DNA of 40,321 nt from JBGCFO01 sp045106955 (GTDB taxonomy: Bacteria; Pseudomonadota; Alphaproteobacteria; Rickettsiales; Rickettsiaceae): assembly GCA_045106955.1 (NCBI GenBank), contig JBGCFO010000002.1, positions 1 through 40,321 of the forward strand, given 5' to 3'. Of this stretch, positions 26,526-36,309 are shown piece after piece. The position numbers and the translations under genes were made by a program. Under the pieces are notes generated by a model that was not told the origin of the DNA, made no database searches, and saw only the letters and a program-made list of their open reading frames with translations. Each line of letters begins with the position of its first letter. Position 1 is the first letter of the stretch.

Positions 26526-27035
26526 ATGTTGTCACCGTTTCGTAAGATTTTTGATTGGATTTTTTCGCTATTTATTAATCCATGGAATGATCAAGAGGTA
26601 TTGAGCTCTGAGCAAGATCAAGCAATTGCTCAAACAGAGGATCGTTGTGAGATTAGAAAGCTAGACCGAGATAAAGAAAATCAAGTTAAAAAAGAAGCTT
26701 ATTTATCTAAATCTACAGGTGATTTTGGAATTGCAAAAAGTAATGTAGATGAAGTGTTTTCAAAAATTACATCTAATTTTGGATCTAAAAGTCAAAAAGA
26801 AAAATTATTAGATGCATACAAAAGCGTAAAGGCACAACAGCAAATATCCGAGATTCGAGATTGGAAAAAGCTACTTTCTAAAATTGACGCTTTTATTGCT
26901 AATAAACTTGAGGAACATGATGATATGAAATGTTCACATAATCTTCTTGAGTCAGAGTTTGAATTGAATATATATCAATTAGAACAAATAACCAAGGATA
27001 TTAATTGTTGTGCAATATGCAATAATATTGAATAG
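26526..27035 (+). CDS. Hypothetical 169-residue protein
   Basis: Unrecognised. The N-terminus is a short amphipathic or membrane-associating helix (FRKIFDWIFSLFINPW), followed by a charged, mostly helical chain rich in Lys, Glu, Asp and Gln, and a Cys-rich tail (CCAICNNIE). I use the ATG at 26526, about 6 bases after AGAGGTAAG; the TTG just before it is not needed. It may be the last gene of the operon that begins at the acyltransferase gene. No function can be assigned. Confidence 0.55.
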   Translation: MLSPFRKIFDWIFSLFINPWNDQEVLSSEQDQAIAQTEDRCEIRKLDRDKENQVKKEAYLSKSTGDFGIAKSNVDEVFSKITSNFGSKSQKEKLLDAYKSVKAQQQISEIRDWKKLLSKIDAFIANKLEEHDDMKCSHNLLESEFELNIYQLEQITKDINCCAICNNIE

Positions 27036-27098
27036 CTAATCTAGTCGCCTAAACGCCCAAGGATAGTAGAGTAATATTAATTTATAAAGCTCTCGTTG

Positions 27099-27127
27099 CT
27101 GACAAATTTTATAAAAACTGCTATGAT
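27099..27127 (+). promoter_or_regulatory. Promoter of mutS
   Basis: CTGACA (27099-27104) and TATGAT (27122-27127) are 17 bases apart, giving a transcript start about 45 bases before the mutS ATG. Confidence 0.6.
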
Positions 27128-27177
27128 AACCTCTCATCGACAAGTTAAATAAATGAGTTGTATTTGTTCTATTGCTT

Positions 27178-29646
27178 ATGGATATTACTAAATTCAGAGA
27201 ATTATATGACTATGAAAAAGCTAGTTCTGTAATCAAGCAGTTTCTTGATATAAAATTTGAATATTTTGAGTGTTTGATTTTATTCAGAATTGGAGATTTT
27301 TATGAATTGTTTTATGAAGATGCTCATGTTGCCAGTAAAGTCTTAAACATTGTTTTAACATGCAAAAAGACTAAATATGCTGATATTCCAATGTGTGGCA
27401 TTCCTCATCACGCCTTGAGTAATAATTTAAAAAAGCTAGTAGACGAAGGTCATAAAGTAGCGATTTGTGATCAGGTAGAAACTGCCAAAGAAGCAAAAAT
27501 TCGCGATGGGTTAAAATCAGTCTTAGTAAAACGTGAAGTTACAAGAATAATTACACCAGGTACTATCTTAGAAGAATCTCTCTTAGATTCTGGAGAGCCA
27601 AATTATTTAGCGTCTATTATTAATAGTAAAAATTCAGGAGATAAAATTGCAATTTGCTACGTAGATATATCTATTTCAGAAATATATATTGTCGAAACTA
27701 ACAAAGATAGCATTTTGGAGGAGTTATCACGTATTTCAGCAAAGGAAATTTTAGCAATAAAATCCAACATTACAAATGAAATTGATGAATTAATTAATCA
27801 CACTAATTTTAAAGTTACATATCTAGATGAGAATCTTTATAAAAATTTAGTAGGAATTATTTTAGATTATTATAAAATATTTAGCCTTAAAGCTATAGGA
27901 GATTTAAGCGATATCCAAGCTTATGCATTAGCTCATATTATCGGATATTTACAACATACTCAGAGAGAAAATTTACATTCATTACCATTGCCAAAAATTG
28001 TCAATCATTCTTCTTATATGCATATTGATAGAGCTAGTAGAAGAAATTTAGAGCTAGTACGCACTTTATCTAATGATAAAAATGGAAGTTTACTCAATGC
28101 AATTGATAAGACAATAACAAAAGCTGGCAGTCGTTTGCTTTATCAGTTTTTATGCTCGCCATTACGAGATATAGAATTGATCAATTCTAGACTAAATATC
28201 ACCGAATTATTTTATAAAAATCATGACTTAACTTATAAAATCCGAGAATTATTAAAAGGATCTAGTGATATCGCTCGTTATCTTACGAAAATTGCTACGA
28301 ATAAATCAACTCCATTTGATTTATTAGGTATTAAGCATAGTTTATACATTACATCGAGTATTAAACAGCTTCTCATTAGCGCTTTTGGTATTAATATGCC
28401 CGATTCTATCGAAGATCTATATAATTCATTATTATATGATCAAGAAATATATGATCTAATTAATAATGCAATTAAAGAAAATATATCTCATAAGTTTAGC
28501 GACGGTGTTATAAAAAATAATTATCATCCTAAAATTAAAGAGTTAAATGAGTTGATTAGCAATAGTAAAAAATATATACAAAAGCTACAAATTAAATACC
28601 AAGAAGAAGTATTAGTCAATAATTTACGTATTTCCCATAATAATATTATTGGTTTGTTTATAGAGGTTAGTCTTAAAGATAGCGCTAATATGGAGCATAG
28701 TTGCTTTATTCACAAACAAACAACTGGTAATTACGTTAGATATACTACTTGTGAATTGCAATCTTTGGAAAGTAAAATGGTGAATGCAAAAGCTTTGATG
28801 GTTAATTTGGAGCAAGAATTATATAAAGATATATGTAGGCAAATATTGAATAAGGAAAATATTTTGCATAGTTTAGCTAATAGCTTGGCCGAATTAGATG
28901 TATTTTGTAATTTTGGTTATATTGCTTATAAATATGATTACACAAAGCCAATTATTTCCGATCAAATCAGCTTCGAAGTGCTCAATGGAAGACATCCTGT
29001 TATTGAGCAAATACACGCGCCATTTGTAGCTAATAACTGTCAGATGCAAGATGATAGCCGTATCTGGTTACTTACTGGTCCCAATATGTCGGGCAAAAGT
29101 ACTTTTTTAAGACAAAATGCTTTAATTGCGATTATGGCTCATATCGGTAGTTTTGTACCAGCTAATAGTACCCAGATTGGCATTATTGATAAAATTTTTA
29201 GCAGAATTGGATACTCAGATGATTTATTAAATAAGCAATCAACTTTTATGGTAGAGATGCTTGAAATGTCAACGATTCTATCTCAGGCCACAAGAAATTC
29301 TATGGTTATAATTGACGAGATTGGCAGAGGAACATCTACTTATGATGGAATTGCAATTGCTTCTTCTATTTTAAGATATTTACATGACAAAATATCTTGT
29401 CGCTGTCTTTTTTCCACTCATTATCATGAGTTAACAGCTCTTTCTAAGAGTTTAAGTATGATAAGAAATTACACCATTGCTATTTGTGAAGAGAATGATC
29501 AAATTACATTTTTATATAAAATCCAAGATGATTATATTAACAAGTCATATGGAATAAATGTAGCAAAGCTAGCTGGATTGCCAGAAGAAGTTATTAATGA
29601 TGCTAAGAGCATGCTAAGCAATTTATCATCCAAACATTCAGGTTAA
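27178..29646 (+). CDS. mutS: DNA mismatch repair protein MutS
   Basis: MutS recognises mismatches and starts methyl-independent or -directed repair with MutL. I choose the ATG at 27178 (822 residues); a TTG six bases upstream is less likely. Residues 39-44 GDFYEL carry the mismatch-probing Phe41-x-Glu43 motif. The core domains follow, then the ABC-type ATPase with Walker A GPNMSGKST (634-642), the YSDDLLNKQSTFMVEM segment, Walker B VIIDEIGRGTSTYDG and FSTHYHEL. The C-terminus is short after the ATPase, so the tetramerisation tail may be reduced. Otherwise it is a normal full-length protein with its own promoter. Confidence 0.97.
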   Translation: MDITKFRELYDYEKASSVIKQFLDIKFEYFECLILFRIGDFYELFYEDAHVASKVLNIVLTCKKTKYADIPMCGIPHHALSNNLKKLVDEGHKVAICDQVETAKEAKIRDGLKSVLVKREVTRIITPGTILEESLLDSGEPNYLASIINSKNSGDKIAICYVDISISEIYIVETNKDSILEELSRISAKEILAIKSNITNEIDELINHTNFKVTYLDENLYKNLVGIILDYYKIFSLKAIGDLSDIQAYALAHIIGYLQHTQRENLHSLPLPKIVNHSSYMHIDRASRRNLELVRTLSNDKNGSLLNAIDKTITKAGSRLLYQFLCSPLRDIELINSRLNITELFYKNHDLTYKIRELLKGSSDIARYLTKIATNKSTPFDLLGIKHSLYITSSIKQLLISAFGINMPDSIEDLYNSLLYDQEIYDLINNAIKENISHKFSDGVIKNNYHPKIKELNELISNSKKYIQKLQIKYQEEVLVNNLRISHNNIIGLFIEVSLKDSANMEHSCFIHKQTTGNYVRYTTCELQSLESKMVNAKALMVNLEQELYKDICRQILNKENILHSLANSLAELDVFCNFGYIAYKYDYTKPIISDQISFEVLNGRHPVIEQIHAPFVANNCQMQDDSRIWLLTGPNMSGKSTFLRQNALIAIMAHIGSFVPANSTQIGIIDKIFSRIGYSDDLLNKQSTFMVEMLEMSTILSQATRNSMVIIDEIGRGTSTYDGIAIASSILRYLHDKISCRCLFSTHYHELTALSKSLSMIRNYTIAICEENDQITFLYKIQDDYINKSYGINVAKLAGLPEEVINDAKSMLSNLSSKHSG

Positions 29647-29666
29647 TGTATCTGTTGCTTAATCAT

Positions 29667-30410
29667 CTACTTTGCGCAACGATATTTCTTTGCACAAAGC
29701 ACTAATTCCTCGAATATGTTGCGATCTAATATATTGTTATTATATTCTGGATGCCATTGTATACCAAGTACAAAATTTTCTTTAGGATCTTCTATTGCTT
29801 CGATTAAATTATCAGGTGCACGAGCTGATGCAATTAAATTTTTGCCTAGTTTATCGATGGCTTGATGATGAGTGGAGTTAACTTTAAAATTAGATTTATT
29901 ATTACCAAGTGAATATAGTTTTGTGTTTATTTCTATATTAATATCATGAGAAGGCAAAGACTTAAGATGTGGCTGTTCATGATTGATATTAGTTTGATAG
30001 TATGCGTTAATATCTTGTATTAGGCTACCATCATAACAAATATTCAGTAACTGCATACCATTACAAATTCCTAAAAATGGCATCTTTCTTTTTAATACTT
30101 GCTTAGTTATTGCAATTTCGAAATTGGTACGTTTTAAATTTGGAAGGATTTTATCTGATAAAATTTCTTGATTATATAACTTAGGATGAATATCAAAATC
30201 TCCACCTGGAATTATTAAGCCATCAATATTTTCTAATATTTCATCAATATTTTCTATTTGATATGGAATCATAAGAGGCAAGCCTTGAGCTAAAATAACA
30301 CAATCGCTATAATTTTTGCGTAATGCATACCAAGGAAACGTAGAGTAGTAATTTTTGTTAGAATTTTCTAAAAGATCTAGTGTAATTCCTATTACTGGCT
30401 TATTTTTCAT
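29667..30410 (-). CDS. Class I glutamine amidotransferase-like hydrolase (peptidase C26, PuuD-like)
   Basis: The 247-residue protein is a family C26 hydrolase like gamma-glutamyl-GABA hydrolase. It has LIIPGGDFDIHPKLY, the nucleophile elbow FLGICNGMQLLN with Cys116, NSTHHQAIDKLG and the GIQWHPEY pair His220/Glu222, completing a Cys-His-Glu triad. Substrate is not determined by sequence: glutamylated polyamines, GABA or peptides are possible. It starts only 4 bases after the secA stop on the same strand, so it is co-transcribed with secA. It converges with mutS. Confidence 0.85.
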   Translation of the reverse strand: MKNKPVIGITLDLLENSNKNYYSTFPWYALRKNYSDCVILAQGLPLMIPYQIENIDEILENIDGLIIPGGDFDIHPKLYNQEILSDKILPNLKRTNFEIAITKQVLKRKMPFLGICNGMQLLNICYDGSLIQDINAYYQTNINHEQPHLKSLPSHDINIEINTKLYSLGNNKSNFKVNSTHHQAIDKLGKNLIASARAPDNLIEAIEDPKENFVLGIQWHPEYNNNILDRNIFEELVLCAKKYRCAK

Positions 30411-30414
30411 CTAT

Positions 30415-33156
30415 TTATTCTCTGTATGTTCCATGGCAGTTTTTATATTTTTTACCTGACCCACATGGGCATGTTTCATTTCTCGCAATTTTACCCCATG
30501 TACTTGAATCGTTTGGATTACGTTCCTTTGGATCTATATAAGATTTAAATGGCGTAGCTTTAACATCTACAACATTGCTAGCTGGACTATATTTATTAAA
30601 AGCTGGATCTTCTCTAGTTTCTGTAAGCGATTCAAGTCTTTTGTTTTTTAATGATATATTTTGATTATCGACTCTTTGAGTATCAATATGCAGGTAGCAC
30701 ATTCTTTGAACTGATAGCTCTCTAAATGAATCGAGCATATGTTTAAATAGCAAAAATGCTTCCTTTTTATATTCATTCAAAGGATCTTTTTGCCCATAAG
30801 CACGCAATACGATTCCTTGTCTCAAATGATCTAAGTTATGTAAATGATCTTTCCAGCATTGATCTATAGTTGTAAGTAAAACATACAAGCTAACCTCTTT
30901 TACGGTTTGAGTAGAGTATTCATCTTTTTTCTTCTTGTATAATTCTTGAACACGCTTTACTAAATCTTTAGTTATATCTTTTTCTGTGATATCTTGTTTT
31001 AACATCTCTTTTGGATTGATAGAGATATTAAAAATACGCTGTGTTTCTTGAGCTAACCCATCTAATTGCCAGTCTTCTTTATATGCATCATGAGCTATAA
31101 ATTGTAAGACAGTGTCATTTATTAGGCGTTCTGCAACAATTTCTAAAAACTCAAATGGGTTTTGAGATTCCATTATTTCATGTCTTTGAGTATAAATAAC
31201 TTGCCTTTGTTCATTGATGACATCATCAAATTTTAGTAGGTTTTTGCGTATTTCATAATTATTGCCTTCAACTTTTTGTTGAGCTTTTTCTATTGATCGG
31301 GTAATAATTGGATGATGAATAGCTTCTCCGTCTTTGAGGCCTAAGGTCCTTAAAATCCCTGAAATACGATCTGATGCAAAAATTCTCATCAAGTCATCTT
31401 CTAAGGATAAGAAAAACTTAGTTTCTCCTGGATCTCCTTGTCTTGCGGATCTACCGCGAAGTTGATTATCTATTCTGCGACTTTCATGTCTCTCCGTTCC
31501 TATCACAAATAAACCACCGGCTTCTATGACTTTAATTTTTTCCTGCTCTACATCTTGTTTGATTGCAGATAATTGTTTTTCATATTGATCTGTTGAAAGA
31601 TTATTATCAGTGTTTGCCTGATCTATAATCATATCAGGGTTTCCTCCGAGCATAATGTCAGTACCTCGACCAGCCATATTAGTAGCAATTGTAACTGCTT
31701 TATATCTTCCAGCTTGAGCTATTATATGAGCTTCTTGTTCATGAAATTTAGCATTCAATACATTATGTTTAATTCCTGCTTTGCTTAATAATTCCGAGAT
31801 TTCTTCTGAGTTTTCTATACTAATAGTACCAATTAGCATGGGCTGCCCTTTCTCATGACGTTCTTTTACAAGATGAATAATTGCATTATATTTGTCATTT
31901 TTATTTCCATAAATTGCATCATCATGATCTTTTCTGATTGTTTTTTTTGCTGTTGGTACAGATATTACATCAAGATTATATATGTGCTTCAATTCAGCCG
32001 CTTCTGTCATTGCAGTTCCGGTCATGCCAGAAATTTTTGGATACATCCTAAAGTAATTTTGAAATGTAATAGATGCTAAGGTTTGACTCTCATTTTGAAT
32101 TGGTACATTTTCTTTTGATTCTAATGATTGATGTAATCCATCAGAGTATCGACGTCCAGACATTACGCGACCAGTAAATTCATCTATAATCATTACTTGA
32201 TTATCTTTAACTAAATAATGTACGTTTGCAGTGAATAATTGATGAGCTTTAAGCGATTGGTTAATTTGATGTAATAAGTTAAGATTTTCAATGTCATATA
32301 AACTAGAATTAGGAGAAATGAGTTGCTGATCTAAAAGGATAGACTCTAGTTTGTTAGTACCATGTTCTGTTAGATGTATTGTTCGTGTTTTTTCATCTTT
32401 TTCGTAATCTTCTTGAGTAAGAGTTTTAACTACAAGATTGATTTTATCATATAGCTTATAGTCATCGTTAGCTGGGCCAGAGATAATCAGAGGAGTTCTT
32501 GATTCGTCTATTAAAATCGAATCTACTTCGTCTATAATAGCAAAATTCAAAGGTCTAAGAACTTTAGATTCTATAGTATATTTCATATTATCTTTAAGAA
32601 AATCAAAGCCTAATTCGTTATTAGTAACGTAAGTAATGTCTTGAGCGTAAGCTAGTTTTCTAGATTGTTCGTCTAAACTATGAGTGACACATCCGACCGT
32701 GAGGCCTAGGAAATTAAAGATTTTACTTTTCCAATTGGAATCTCTTTGTGCCAAATAATCATTTATAGTTACAATGTGAACGCCTTTTCCACTTAGAGCA
32801 TTTAAATAAGCTGGTAGAGTTGCAACTAATGTTTTACCTTCTCCTGTGCGTTGTTCAGAAATCATACCACGATGTAGTATTATACCGCCAATTAGTTGGA
32901 CATCGTAATGTCTCATATTTAACACACGTTTAGAAGCTTCACGGACCACTGCAAATGCCTCATATAAGATATCATTTAAATTTTCACCAGAATTTAATCT
33001 TTTTCGAAATTTATCTGTCATGTTTTGCAGTTCTGAGTCAGAGAGATTAGATATAGCAGGCTCTAGGCTATTAATTTTTTTAACTTCTTTGAATAAAGTT
33101 TTTATCGTTCTATCATTAGATGTGCCGAATATTTTTTTCAACAATGGAGATATCAT
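30415..33156 (-). CDS. secA: Preprotein translocase ATPase SecA
   Basis: SecA drives protein export through SecYEG. The 913-residue protein is full length: Walker A region EQRTGEGKT (101-109), DEVDSILIDESRTPLIISG, NMAGRGTDIMLGGNP and RGRSARQGDPG are all present. The C-terminal zinc tail NETCPCGSGKKYKNCHG (C-x-C-x8-C-H) that binds SecB and phospholipid is intact. The ATG at 33156 begins the usual ISPLLKKIFGTSNDR. A TTGATA/TATATT promoter lies just upstream. The convergent 3' partner is the amidotransferase gene. Confidence 0.98.
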   Translation of the reverse strand: MISPLLKKIFGTSNDRTIKTLFKEVKKINSLEPAISNLSDSELQNMTDKFRKRLNSGENLNDILYEAFAVVREASKRVLNMRHYDVQLIGGIILHRGMISEQRTGEGKTLVATLPAYLNALSGKGVHIVTINDYLAQRDSNWKSKIFNFLGLTVGCVTHSLDEQSRKLAYAQDITYVTNNELGFDFLKDNMKYTIESKVLRPLNFAIIDEVDSILIDESRTPLIISGPANDDYKLYDKINLVVKTLTQEDYEKDEKTRTIHLTEHGTNKLESILLDQQLISPNSSLYDIENLNLLHQINQSLKAHQLFTANVHYLVKDNQVMIIDEFTGRVMSGRRYSDGLHQSLESKENVPIQNESQTLASITFQNYFRMYPKISGMTGTAMTEAAELKHIYNLDVISVPTAKKTIRKDHDDAIYGNKNDKYNAIIHLVKERHEKGQPMLIGTISIENSEEISELLSKAGIKHNVLNAKFHEQEAHIIAQAGRYKAVTIATNMAGRGTDIMLGGNPDMIIDQANTDNNLSTDQYEKQLSAIKQDVEQEKIKVIEAGGLFVIGTERHESRRIDNQLRGRSARQGDPGETKFFLSLEDDLMRIFASDRISGILRTLGLKDGEAIHHPIITRSIEKAQQKVEGNNYEIRKNLLKFDDVINEQRQVIYTQRHEIMESQNPFEFLEIVAERLINDTVLQFIAHDAYKEDWQLDGLAQETQRIFNISINPKEMLKQDITEKDITKDLVKRVQELYKKKKDEYSTQTVKEVSLYVLLTTIDQCWKDHLHNLDHLRQGIVLRAYGQKDPLNEYKKEAFLLFKHMLDSFRELSVQRMCYLHIDTQRVDNQNISLKNKRLESLTETREDPAFNKYSPASNVVDVKATPFKSYIDPKERNPNDSSTWGKIARNETCPCGSGKKYKNCHGTYRE

Positions 33157-33191
33157 TTATAATGTCTATTGATTAGTTTAATTCTCTTTTT

Positions 33192-33220
33192 AATATAGAT
33201 AAATATTTTGGTTTTATCAA
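33192..33220 (-). promoter_or_regulatory. Promoter of secA
   Basis: On the minus strand TTGATA (33215-33220) and TATATT (33192-33197) are 17 bases apart, about 35 bases before the secA ATG. Confidence 0.5.
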
Positions 33221-33313
33221 ATTATCATGAGCATTTTTCAAAAATATGTTGACTTAATGCATAAATAGTTGTTAAAACGTTTGGTATATAATTTTAATTT
33301 ATAGGATTTTTGA

Positions 33314-34159
33314 ATGAAAAGATTACTTATATTTTTGACTATCTTGATGACTAGTGCTTCAAATGCATCTGCTGGCTCATCTAATGCAGTTATTGCGACA
33401 TATAAAGGTGGCAAAGTAACTGAATCTCAGGTGATGCAAGAATTTAAAAATATTCTCGATATGCAGCCTAATGCTAAAGATAAAAGCTTTAAAGAGCTAG
33501 ATCCTCAGCTACAGGTTGTTTTAACAAGAGCTTATATTAATTCTGTGTTATTGTTAGACCAAGCTAAAAAACTTAAAGTAGCTTCTAAACCAACGTTTCA
33601 AAAACAACTTGAAACTCTAAAAAACAAGATGTTAGAACAGGAAGTTATTAATGATTATGTAGAAAAGCATTTTAATGAAAATATGGTCAAAGAGAGATAT
33701 GATCAGTCCGTTAATGCGTTAAAAGATCAAAAAGAGCGTAAAGTGCGCTATATAGCTGTTGATGATGAGAAGAAAGCTCAAGATATCAAAACAAAGTTAT
33801 CCAAAGGAACTAAGTTCGATAGTTTAGTGCACGAATCTAAAGACCCAGCTACTAAGGATAATAAAGGAGAAATTGGTTATATTTCTAAAGGACAAGTAGA
33901 ACCAGTTCTTGAGGAAGCTATATTTACCATGAAGCTTAATACTCCAAATGTAGTTAAAAATCCATATGGAGATAATGGTAATCCATTATATTTAGTTATT
34001 GAAGTTACCGACGAAAGAAAGATCATTCCTCCTACAAAAGAGCAAGCAGAAATGAATATTAAAAATACAATTCGTAGCGAATTAGCAGAGAAATATTTAA
34101 ATGAAATTGCTAAGGATGCAAATGTTGATATTTTGATAGATAAGAGCGACAAGAAATAA
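33314..34159 (+). CDS. plp: Periplasmic parvulin-like peptidyl-prolyl isomerase
   Basis: The 281-residue protein has a signal peptide (about 1-20, ending SNASA), a SurA-like helical N-domain (about 25-125) and a PpiC/parvulin domain (about 140-235: VRYIAVDDEKKAQDIKTKL, KFDSLVHESKDPATKDN, GEIGYISKGQVEPVLEEAIF). It matches the parvulin-like PPIase of Rickettsia in layout and length. It should help fold outer-membrane and periplasmic proteins, plausibly including the giant autotransporter in this window. It is divergent from secA and followed by a strong terminator hairpin. Confidence 0.9.
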   Translation: MKRLLIFLTILMTSASNASAGSSNAVIATYKGGKVTESQVMQEFKNILDMQPNAKDKSFKELDPQLQVVLTRAYINSVLLLDQAKKLKVASKPTFQKQLETLKNKMLEQEVINDYVEKHFNENMVKERYDQSVNALKDQKERKVRYIAVDDEKKAQDIKTKLSKGTKFDSLVHESKDPATKDNKGEIGYISKGQVEPVLEEAIFTMKLNTPNVVKNPYGDNGNPLYLVIEVTDERKIIPPTKEQAEMNIKNTIRSELAEKYLNEIAKDANVDILIDKSDKK

Positions 34160-34191
34160 TCTTATCAAATATCAAAGTAAATTCATTTTTT

Positions 34192-34236
34192 ATAAAAAAT
34201 ACATGTTTATTTTTATCAATTGCATGTATTTTTTAT
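34192..34236 (+). terminator. Perfect 14-base hairpin with T-rich flank after the PPIase gene
   Basis: ATAAAAAATACATG (34192-34205) is the exact complement of 34223-34236, with a 17-base loop. The right arm itself is T-rich and is followed by TTTTG, so it can act as an intrinsic terminator. Confidence 0.75.
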
Positions 34237-34380
34237 TTTGTTACTAATCCCTTCTTCTCTCCCTTCGTTTACTAAATAAGCTTATGTCTTTTTAAGAATT
34301 TCAAGATGCATTTGTTCTTAACTGGAATGCGTCTAGAGATAAAAATATCAATTACAATTATTATCTAATGGATTAATGTA

Positions 34381-34409
34381 ATAATTATTAATATTTCATT
34401 AATAATTAT
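34381..34409. repeat. Perfect 12-base inverted repeat upstream of a small gene
   Basis: ATAATTATTAAT (34381-34392) and its exact complement (34398-34409) enclose a 5-base loop, 40 bases before the ATG at 34450. The position suits an operator or a leader hairpin. The rest of the 290 bases between the PPIase and this gene holds only the terminator and AT-rich DNA. Confidence 0.45.
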
Positions 34410-34449
34410 ATTATAATATACTTAATGTTTATATAAATAAGAGTTAGAA

Positions 34450-34863
34450 ATGTGGGATTTTATAATTGAAGTGATCGATAGTTTGAAATGTTGTAGTGGC
34501 GTTGATGATAACCAATTTACATTTATACATGAATATAAAGATGGGAGTAATAAAGCATTTTTAGATCTAGAAAAAGATCCTAAAATAAACTATTCTATTA
34601 TGTCTAGCATAGATGAATTAAAGGTTGTAATTATGGAGAATAAAGCATTGTATCAGGCTAAAATACTAGATAAAACATTTGGTAAATATGATAATTGCTT
34701 TAAAAGTGATAAGATTAATCAATCTTTTTCAACTGATACAAGGTATGACCTAGGTATGATTACTCCGTGTATGAAGTCATGTGAAATTACTCAAGGTTAT
34801 GAAATGGCTGGAGATATACTAAAAGAATTATCTTCTTGCAGTGATTCTAATGTAGAAGCATAA
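34450..34863 (+). CDS. Hypothetical 137-residue protein
   Basis: Unrecognised. The protein is mixed in charge, with several cysteines (CC near residue 15, and others in the second half), no signal peptide and no membrane helix. It begins MWDFIIEVIDSLKCC after a weak AGTTAGAA ribosome-binding site. It is isolated, between the terminator of the PPIase gene and the convergent znuC gene, with a palindrome upstream that may regulate it. No function can be proposed. Confidence 0.5.
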   Translation: MWDFIIEVIDSLKCCSGVDDNQFTFIHEYKDGSNKAFLDLEKDPKINYSIMSSIDELKVVIMENKALYQAKILDKTFGKYDNCFKSDKINQSFSTDTRYDLGMITPCMKSCEITQGYEMAGDILKELSSCSDSNVEA

Positions 34864-34915
34864 TCCTCTGTATTAGATATTAAGTTTGATGAGTCTAACA
34901 ATGAAGAAGATAGAC

Positions 34916-35626
34916 TTAATGTTTATGGTCATGATGATGTTGGTACAAGCTAATTTGGGATAAAATATCAGCAAATGGATCTTTTTTATTTACCAAATCT
35001 ATATTTATTGGTTTTCCACTACAGCACACATGACCATTAAAACAAATAACTTTATCAGTGCATTTCATTACCGTGTAAAGATCATGAGAAATCATTAAGA
35101 TGGTCATGCCCATGTTATTTCTCGCTAAATGAATTAAATTATAAAATTCTTGTTGACTATTAATATCTAAAAATTGAACTGGCTCATCCAGTATTATAAA
35201 ATCTGGTTTATTTAATAAAGCTCCTACAATGACCAGTTTTTGTAGTTGCCCACTAGAAAGTCGAGATATATCTAAATGACGAATACCTTCGATATCAATA
35301 AAATCAGAAAATAATTTTAAATCTGAATTGACATCGTATCCAAAAGCTAATAATTCCAAAAAACTTTCTACACTCATTGGCAATTGATTGCTGAATTGAA
35401 ATTTTTGTGGCACATACTCAATTTTAGTTTGCTGAGGGATTTTAATACTTCCAGAGTCCTGTTTTAACAATCCTAAAATTAATTTGACAATTGTAGTTTT
35501 TCCTACCCCATTTGGGCCTATAATTGTTGTAATATCAGACCTCTTGATATTAAAACTCACATTATCAATAACTGATTTAGAGTTAAATTTCTTTGAGATC
35601 GATACAAATTCTACTATATTATTCAT
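34916..35626 (-). CDS. znuC: Zinc ABC transporter ATP-binding protein ZnuC
   Basis: The ATPase of the high-affinity zinc importer ZnuABC. In 236 residues: Walker A GPNGVGKT (37-44), Q-loop Gln74, signature LSSGQ (123-127, instead of LSGGE), Walker B FIILDEP (143-149) and switch His181. The ZnuC-specific GHVCCSG segment (198-204) and a His-rich tail (HHHDHKH) identify it rather than a generic ABC ATPase. No znuA or znuB is next to it, so the system is split. It is divergent from the nfuA-like gene. Confidence 0.92.
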   Translation of the reverse strand: MNNIVEFVSISKKFNSKSVIDNVSFNIKRSDITTIIGPNGVGKTTIVKLILGLLKQDSGSIKIPQQTKIEYVPQKFQFSNQLPMSVESFLELLAFGYDVNSDLKLFSDFIDIEGIRHLDISRLSSGQLQKLVIVGALLNKPDFIILDEPVQFLDINSQQEFYNLIHLARNNMGMTILMISHDLYTVMKCTDKVICFNGHVCCSGKPINIDLVNKKDPFADILSQISLYQHHHDHKH

Positions 35627-35721
35627 TAAATCAAGTGAAGCATAATACTTAGTTTAGATAATATACAATATTGATTATATAATGTACAATGCAATAAATT
35701 TATTATTTAATCTATAATTTT

Positions 35722-36306
35722 ATGTTCATTCAAACTCAGAAAACTCCCAATCCCAATGCGATTAAATTTTTCCCAGAAATCGGCCTGATATCTCAAGAAC
35801 CAGTACATTTTGATGACATAGAGAAAGCTTCTAAGATCAGCAGATTGGCATCAAAACTACTTTCCTTAAAAAATGTTGATGCTGTATTTTTTGGAAATAA
35901 TTTTATTACTATCGTAAAATCAGGCAAGAATAATGCCACTTGGGATATATTAAAACCAGAAGTATTGATGGTAATGATAGATCATTTTGCTATGGATTTG
36001 CCAATTTTTGAAGAAATTAATAATTTTAATAATAATTCTCAAAGAGATAATAATTTTAATAATGTCAACATATCTAAAATTGAAGAAGAAATTATTGAAT
36101 TAATTAACACAAGAGTGCGTCCATCTGTTGCAATGGATGGAGGTGATATAGAATATATTGCTTTTCAAGATGGAGTGGTGCATTTAAAGTTGCGCGGAGC
36201 ATGCTCTGGATGCCCATCAGCGTCGATAACTCTAAAAGATGGTATAGAATCTATGTTACAGCACTTTATACCAGAAGTGCAATCAGTCGAAGCTGCAGAA
36301 GACTAA
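35722..36306 (+). CDS. nfuA: NfuA/NifU-like iron-sulfur cluster scaffold or carrier protein
   Basis: The 194-residue protein has an N-terminal Nfu_N domain (MFIQTQKTPNPNAIKF, a near-diagnostic start) and a C-terminal NifU domain (about 120-190) with RPSVAMDGGDIEYI and the cluster-binding C-S-G-C (Cys161, Cys164). An Asn-rich linker (about 100-116) joins them. Such proteins carry Fe-S clusters to target enzymes; both domains are intact and length is normal for alphaproteobacteria and mitochondria. It is followed by an AT hairpin and then the sigma-54-type promoter of the flagellar operon. Confidence 0.93.
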   Translation: MFIQTQKTPNPNAIKFFPEIGLISQEPVHFDDIEKASKISRLASKLLSLKNVDAVFFGNNFITIVKSGKNNATWDILKPEVLMVMIDHFAMDLPIFEEINNFNNNSQRDNNFNNVNISKIEEEIIELINTRVRPSVAMDGGDIEYIAFQDGVVHLKLRGACSGCPSASITLKDGIESMLQHFIPEVQSVEAAED

Positions 36307-36309
36307 TAA

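Noticed and set aside
33248..33292. TTGACT and TATAAT upstream of the PPIase gene as a promoter
   Set aside because: The spacing between these boxes is far too long and the alternative -10 (TTAAAA) is weak, so I did not list it.
35627..35721. Zur-type operator between znuC and the nfuA-like gene
   Set aside because: The region is AT-rich with only imperfect symmetry; no convincing match to a Zur box was seen.
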